Below are positions 58,389 through 64,000 of a stretch of DNA of 64,000 bases, piece by piece (position 1 is the first letter of the stretch; every line of letters begins with the position of its first letter). The notes beneath the pieces were generated by a model. It was not told the DNA's origin and ran no database searches. It worked only from the letters and a program-made list of their open reading frames with translations. The stretch is from Metarhizium brunneum (taxonomy: Eukaryota; Ascomycota; Sordariomycetes; Hypocreales; Clavicipitaceae): assembly GCF_013426205.1 (NCBI RefSeq), contig NC_089424.1:2046001-2110000 (forward strand), read 5' to 3'. The position numbers and the translations under genes are program-made.

Positions 58389-59545
58389 TTATAATCCAGT
58401 TTGTCTGCCGCCGTAAGAGAGATTTCCGGCAGCACAAGGATTCTCCGGGGCCTTGCGTGAGGGGATAAGAGCATCGCCAACGAATGTCTTGATATCTAAC
58501 TCGTCTAATGCACTTCTTGACGTGCTGGGTATATGGTACTCTGCCAGTAGATGGTCGTCACGAAAGAGCATAGCAGCACCTCCACATTCAGGGATGGCTT
58601 TGAGACTTCGCGCTTCCAAGTCGTCGAGGTTAAACCGGAAGCTGTGCAGCTTGATTTGCTGATCTTTGCGGTTAATGCTGGTCTCTCTAAAGGCGCTATC
58701 CCAGTTAGCATAGTCGCCCGTCTTGTACATTCTCCTGGTCGGAATACGCAAGACGGAGTCGGCGAGTCATCGGTTTGTGTTCTCCATGGGCTGATCGATC
58801 TATCCATTTGATACTCGGATACCGGCCAGACAGAGTTCCCCCACTGCGCCTGGCGATAGCAGACAATGACTGCGATCGAGTGTATATAACCTGCTAGGCG
58901 GGTTTGCCTGGCCAAGTCTGACATCCTCGTTCACTGCCAGTTGTTTGATTGCTGCGCCGAATGTCGCTTCCGTCGGGCCATCCATGTTGAAGAGAAAAGA
59001 GTTCTTTTTCCCCACACATCAGGTTCTTCTGAAAGGAGACCAGGCCCTTGCGAGTACATTGCTCCTCGGCCTTGGGCTAGCCAGTGGACCTCGACATGAT
59101 GCATATGTGGGAGAGATCATATGGGCGAACGATATTGTCGGATAGTCTGCTCCATCTCTTGTGGCATAAGGACGCGTACGATAATAGGTACCAATAGCCT
59201 CTCCTCATCACCTTGCAGAAGGCAGTTCACTCCGATATCAACAATAGACCAAACATTGCATTTATCCTCTTCGGGAAAATGGGCAGTAGAGAGAAGACTT
59301 GTAGTCGGCACTGGTCTCAAACGATCATGTTCAGGGGAACTCTGGATTGCAAGTCGGTGCGGCTGTTATCCACTGACAGAGACTGTTCTCCCTCTTCATA
59401 GAGAGAAACAGGGCAGAACTCTAAGAATTAACGACAGCGTCGTTCAGCGACGGCGGTCATAGAAACAGTCGCCAAGATAGAGATGTCACCCCTCTGGCAC
59501 TCCGCAGCAACGAGGATCGCGGCCAGATAGTTGCTGTCCAGCTAG
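58389..59545 (-). pseudogene. Decayed NRPS-like adenylation domain
   Basis: Reading leftwards on the minus strand, the order of adenylation motifs survives in several frames: YLAAILVAAECQRGD (A1-like) near 59470-59520, a degraded P-loop SRSTGWPK near 59080 where SGSTGxPK is expected, then GLVSFQKN, FNMDGPTEATFGAA (A5) near 58965-59000, PGAVGELCLAGIRVSNG (A6) near 58800-58850, YKTGDYANW (A7) near 58710 and RKDQQIKLHSFRFN (A8) near 58640-58670. Frames change between motifs and stops interrupt them, for example TAG right after VSNG. No condensation or carrier domain is seen, so it may have been an NRPS-like or stand-alone ligase. It is not functional. Confidence 0.8.
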
Positions 59546-60518
59546 ACAAAACTGCCATCTTCTGTAGCGCTCTTAATGTCGCCAACGCCGAGTCCAAGCA
59601 CCGTTAATATTGCCTGTACAACCTCAGATATTACGAACCGTCACTGCGGATCTTTGACTCCATGATTGCCAGGGTTGACTCGGTGTTCTCACCACTTGCT
59701 GCCACCGCTCAGGTACAGGACAATACGATTGGAAGAGCGCTGTAGGCGTTGAAAACCAGGACTTCCCGAGGCTCTCTTGGTTGCTTACTTTAATCCTACG
59801 GGGTGATGTGATATATATTCACATATACATATATATGGCAAAAGCCCATGTCGAGGCCGACGTTGGACGTTGGGCGCATCCCAACGCCGATAATCAAGTT
59901 CATGTATAACTACCCATCAGCGACTAGGTGTTCCACATAATACATTCAGGTTAGAAGGAAATTTCGCACTTTGATCCAGCCGTATTGAAGGTGAGTATGG
60001 CGGCCGTTGTCATCTACGATCCGGCATGACGAGTGGGATAGCCTCCCGCAGCGAGAGACACAGCCTTGTGTCTGCAGCAGCATATGGAACGCGTTTCATG
60101 AAATTAGTATACCAAAGCCGCAGCGTTGGGTATTCGGTCAAACGGTCAACTGTCCTTTGAACTTGCGTCAGGACCACCATATCACTGCAAGTGTCAACCT
60201 TGGACTAGGAATACCCAAGGTCAAACCACGAACAGCCGGAAGAAACACGACAGCACTCATAAAAATCTATCAGTCTCTGTATACTCCAACACTGTCCGTG
60301 TAATGTCGAAAAGCACAAGGTAAGCAACTGCTGCCGAAGTGTCAACGGGATTGACGGGACGATATTGGCAAGTATTCATTAAGTATGCAGTGTAAAAAAA
60401 TCAAGGTCGCATAAAGAAGGGGGAAAGCACGATGGTCATTCATAAACCGCCTCACGGTTGAGGTAATTGCCGCACAAAAAAAATATGAAGGAACTTCAAG
60501 GGACAAAAAGAAACTCCT
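59546..60518. other. Intergenic between adenylation relic and tRNA
   Basis: No gene recognised. A TATATA-rich patch sits at about 59812-59835. An AAAAAG run at 60505-60510 gives the T-rich Pol III terminator for the minus-strand tRNA. Confidence 0.45.
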
Positions 60519-60621
60519 TGATGAGACTGGGACTCGAACCCAGGAGGATTGCTCCATCAGGAAACTGGTAGTTATTAAGGTGACCTTAACCTGACGCCAT
60601 AACCAACTCGGCCATCTCACC
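60519..60621 (-). tRNA. tRNA-Leu(AAG) with intron, copy 1
   Basis: 103 bases including the discriminator A. Acceptor stem GGTGAGA pairs with TCTCATC; D arm GGCCGAGTTGGTTATGGC (A box); anticodon stem TCAGG/CCTGA with loop TTAAGG; a long variable arm (GATGGAGCAATC region) and T arm GGGTTCGAGTCCC (B box) show a class II tRNA. Loop TT-AAG-G gives anticodon AAG (Leu, CUU). About 20 bases after position 37 form an intron whose CCTTAA pairs with the anticodon loop TTAAGG, as in spliced fungal tRNAs. A T run follows on the minus strand. Confidence 0.93.
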
Positions 60622-61184
60622 CGATGTTGTTGTTGGCGACGGGGCTTCTTATCCATTCTCATACAGAGCCCAAGCGCACAACCAGCAAAAAAAAAGCGCA
60701 GGGCGCCACATTGGAAGGAGGCGCCGGCCATTTGTGGGGTCGCTGCCCTATTGCTACCCATTCCATAGTCGATATTGACTGGGTCGTGATATCGGAGCCA
60801 GAAAAAAAAACCACGCTTCCAGCCAGCACCAAAGAATAATCTGCAAGTGGATGAATGCCTGCCTAGTGAGTACAAGGTGTAATGCTGTATTAATTCACCA
60901 GAAGTTATGTATTTTATTATCATAGTGGTCAAAATATGTGACTAGACTTTCTGCCGGCATGTTTAGTAATTTATGGCAAAAATCGCTCAGAAGTAGCAAG
61001 TTACGACTGTGATGGTGATTTACAAATAGCTTCATGTATAGCGACACTTGAAATATATGGCCAATAGGTATTTTCACGTCCTAAATAACATACACTGTCA
61101 AAAATAAATATTGCTGGTATATACCTACTGATAGGGCAAGTAGCAAAACGGTATAAAAAAAAACCATCCGAGTGGAAAAATAAA
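60622..61184. other. Spacer between the two tRNA-Leu genes
   Basis: No gene seen; AT-rich from about 60840. AAAAA at 61176-61180 provides the Pol III terminator of copy 2. Confidence 0.5.
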
Positions 61185-61283
61185 TGATGAGACTGGGACT
61201 CGAACCCAGGAGGATTGCTCCATCAGGAAGCTGGTGTTAAGGTAACCTTAACCTGACGCCATAACCAACTCGGCCATCTCACC
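61185..61283 (-). tRNA. tRNA-Leu(AAG) with intron, copy 2
   Basis: 99 bases; exon sequence identical to the copy at 60519-60621, same anticodon AAG. The intron is four bases shorter and differs in sequence but keeps CCTTAA opposite the TTAAGG loop. Same orientation, about 560 bases upstream in the direction of transcription, so the pair looks like a local duplication. Confidence 0.93.
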
Positions 61284-61956
61284 GCATGCGATTGATGACT
61301 TCTCTAACGTTATTCAATATTATGAGCCATCCCTGCCCATGGTAAATTAGCCGACTTGTTTGTCGAACAATATTATAGAATCCGGTAATTGTGCACTAAA
61401 AAGTATTATATTCTGGATTATTTCCTCCTTAGGATATTAATAGAGAAATAGCTTTTTGCTCTATATTTTTCTCGTTTTAGTCAGCGTTTGGGTGTAGCAA
61501 TTCATCTGGATGGTAGTATATCAAAGGGATAAAATCTCAATGGAATATGCGTTTTACAGACAAATCTATCCGCTGTTCCAGAACATCCACAAGGCTATTT
61601 AAGGATATTAAATCCGAGAGAGAGACAATAAAGCCGCTTTATACTACAATTTGACTACCCACGAACACGCGTAGACACGCTCTTTGTCACGAAGCGATGC
61701 CCATCCTTTAAATTTTCGAAAAAAGCAGGTCCTAGGGTAGGTTAGAGTAGAGTGCACATGTATGTAGGACATCAGCATGCACGGACCAAGGGGCAGCACC
61801 GATACCCGACCACGATAAGAAGGAAACTTTTTTTTTTTTGACCCGCTGCTTCGTCTATTCCTCCTCACCATCATCAGGCTGTCTGCGGGCGGACACCAAC
61901 AACATGACTTGATACTCAGCCTACCTAACGACATTCTCCTCCTCATAATCACAATC
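61284..61956. other. Intergenic; promoter of mrd1
   Basis: AT-rich from 61284 to about 61640, then more mixed. A run of T at 61829-61839 lies about 120 bases before the mrd1 ATG. No gene seen. Confidence 0.5.
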
Positions 61957-64000
61957 ATGTCTACTTCCCGAATTTTTATCAAGGGCCTGCCCCCCAACAT
62001 CACGGAGGCCGAGTTCCGTAAACATTTCTCCACCGGAAATCGAGAGATCACAGACGTCAAATTAATCCCCCAGCGTCGGATAGGATATGTGGGCTACAAG
62101 AGTGTGCATGACGCGGCTGGCGCTGTCAAATACTTCAACCGATCCTACATTCGCATGTCTAAGATAACAGTCGAGACTGCACGACCCGTAAGTCCCCCTA
62201 TGTCTCGTGCTGCCTACCATCCATTACGATGGTCGCTGATGGAATGTTAGATCTCAGACCCAGCCTCGAGAAAAGGACACAGTGGTTCCCGTAACCTCGG
62301 TGCTCCCGAAGGTCATACTGCTCCGAGGTCAGCTTCTGATCATGATGTAAACACGAAGAAGCGGAAGCGAGAGGAACAGGAAACTTCTGATCCAAGGCTG
62401 CGGGAGTTTCTCCAGGTCATGAAGTCTGGTCGAGAAGGCGCCGTTGCCGATGACTCGAATGCTGCCGTTGGAGCAGATCATGCGTTCAGTCACGGAGACG
62501 TCACTGTTCCAGAGGGGGAAAGTGATGACGAGTATGAGCAAATCCCGTCGAGAGGAGAGAAATCAAGAAGGATAGAGCCACGCCAGGACAAGTCAGACAA
62601 CGTTGCTCGACAACCGCCACCAAGGGTTGAGAAGACTCCCAAAGATGATATCGAGGAGGCTGGTGAGAACAAGGCTGAAGGAATTGATTCAGAGATGACT
62701 GATCAAGGTCCATCGGCAACTGGCGCAACTGACGACGATTGGTTGCGATCTCGGACTAATAGACTGCTGGATCTAGTTGATCCTGATGACCTTGCCTCTG
62801 GAGCAGTGCTAAGCCCGGTGGATGCTACCACAGAGCAAGACATGGAGAATGACAGATTATCGTCGCATTCCTCCGATGAGGTGACACCTGGCACAGCAAC
62901 TGAGGTGGCGACGAGCAAGGAGACTGCGACGGAAGATGCTGTTAGCGCCATCTCTCGCACGTCTCGGCTTTTCGTCCGGAACCTTCCTTACAGCGCCACT
63001 GAAGATGATATACGGGAGACATTTGATAAGTTCGGGACACTCCAAGAGGTACGTGGGTAAATCAAATCCGATCCACTCCACCCGCCATGACTTCCTCCCC
63101 GAAAAGGCGCAATGATGAACCCCATGATAGGGACAGCTTATACCTCGGTATATGATGTGAACCTGGGCGAATATTTTAGTAGATGCTTCGATTTCTGAGC
63201 CTATATTTTGATTACACACAGCCATGTTGGATGGAGCCTTTGGTTATTTTTGTCCCCACGACACACATGAAAACTAATCTTATTCTTGGTCCAGGTTCAT
63301 TTGCCATTGACTGCTGCCGGGGCAACAAAGGGCTTTGCTATGGTGCTTTTTACAAATTCATCTGACGCGGTCCGGGCATTCCAGGCACTGGATGGGGTGA
63401 CCTTTCAAGGGCGTATCCTCCACATCATTCCAGCCGATGCAAAGCGGGAGCAGGGGTTGGATGAGTTTGGCATATCTAAGATGCCTCTGAAGAAACAAAA
63501 CATGATACGTAAGAAAGCAGAGGCAGCTTCCAGCAGCTTCAACTGGAACTCCCTTTACATGAGCCAGGATGCTGTCAACGCCTCTATTGCCAGCCGACTG
63601 GGTGTCTCAAAATCCGAGCTGCTTGATCCTACATCGGCTGATGCCGCCATCAAGCAGGCCATTGCAGAGACTACAGTCATCCAAGAGACAAAGGCTTATT
63701 TTGCGGCCAATGGGGTCGATCTGGACGCCTTCAAGTCGCAGAGGCGGGGTGATAGCACCATCTTGGTAAAGAACTTTCCATTCGGGACTACGATGGAGGA
63801 GCTTCGCAAAATGTTTGAGGAGCATGGCCAAGTCCTTAGAGTTCTCATGCCCCCAACGGGCACTATTGCTATTGTCCAGTTCGCACAAGCAAACCATGCA
63901 AAGGCCGCTTTCGGTAAGCTTGCATACAGACGAATCAAGGATAGTGTACTTTTCCTGGAGAAGGCGCCCAAGCATTTGCTCAGAGGAGATATCTCGGAGC
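61957..64000 (+). CDS. mrd1: Multiple RNA-binding domain protein Mrd1 (RBM19), 3' end outside the window
   Basis: Exons 61957-62187, 62251-63048 and 63295 onwards; about 578 residues seen, running off the window. Introns of 63 nt (GTAAGT, TTAG) and 246 nt (GTACGT, CCAG), both phase 0. RRM1 at the start has RNP2 RIFIKGLP and RNP1-like IGYVGYKS. After a long acidic linker, RRM2 has LFVRNLPYS and KGFAMVLF; a linker then leads to RRM3 with ILVKNFPFG and GTIAIVQF. RRM spacing and the conserved linker FNWNSLYMSQDAVNASIASRLG are those of Mrd1/RBM19, which binds pre-rRNA and U3 in the SSU processome and is essential for the early A0-A2 cleavages. A full protein would have two or three further RRMs beyond the edge. 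Confidence 0.95.

Noticed and set aside
1..64000. CRISPR arrays, operons, Shine-Dalgarno sites
   Set aside because: The window is eukaryotic nuclear DNA; no spaced direct repeats of CRISPR type and spliced genes throughout.

Overview
The window is nuclear DNA of a filamentous ascomycete (Pezizomycotina, most likely Sordariomycetes/Hypocreales). The grounds are short introns of mostly 47-120 nt with GT-AG ends and CTAAC-type branch points, fungal-type proteins (a KMT6 Polycomb methyltransferase with a long basic tail, fungal ELL, Mrd1, Utp17/Nan1), and an intergenic-only palindrome TACGGAGTA/TACTCCGTA at about 15 places. Most genes are spliced, so exon models below were built by hand from splice signals, reading phase and remembered family signatures. 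No database search was possible.

Layout. 1-9 kb: the H3K27 methyltransferase KMT6 (+), a Bap31/Yet3 ER membrane protein (+), and a helix-hairpin-helix protein (-) whose last intron carries a 49-bp minisatellite. 9-11 kb: a cluster of very small Cys-rich ORFs, one with a TGA at codon 2. 12.7-15 kb: a gene graveyard (aldo/keto reductase, an unknown relic, a GH55 glucanase fragment). 16.7-19 kb: a ZNF706/At2g23090-like zinc protein (+) and a 2OG-Fe(II) oxygenase (-). 19-23 kb: Utp17/Nan1 (-) and RPB10 (+) fire divergently from a 309-bp promoter. 26.7-32 kb: a seven-exon conserved fungal protein with a GC-AG intron (+) and a helix-turn-helix-like regulator (-). 35.8-40.5 kb: an Efm2/Rrg1-like methyltransferase (-) and the elongation factor ELL (-). 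40.5-45.6 kb: gene-poor. 45.7-50 kb: a four-repeat Myb/SANT-like gene with a one-base frameshift (+) and an intron-rich argininosuccinate synthase paralog (-) whose introns share repeated blocks. 50-54.8 kb: gene-poor. 54.8-57 kb: seven-exon dynein light chain LC8 (-) and an NmrA-like protein (-). 58.4-59.5 kb: a decayed NRPS-like adenylation domain (-). 60.5-61.3 kb: two intron-containing tRNA-Leu(AAG) genes (-). 62 kb to the end: Mrd1 (+), cut by the window edge.

The housekeeping genes share a theme of transcription and ribosome production (Utp17, Mrd1, RPB10, ELL, tRNA-Leu, KMT6), but they are scattered and not an operon. The accessory parts are dominated by decay. The best candidates for something undescribed are the small Cys-rich ORF cluster, the argininosuccinate synthase paralog that lacks NDQ after TGKG and has related blocks in two introns, and the four-repeat SANT-like protein.
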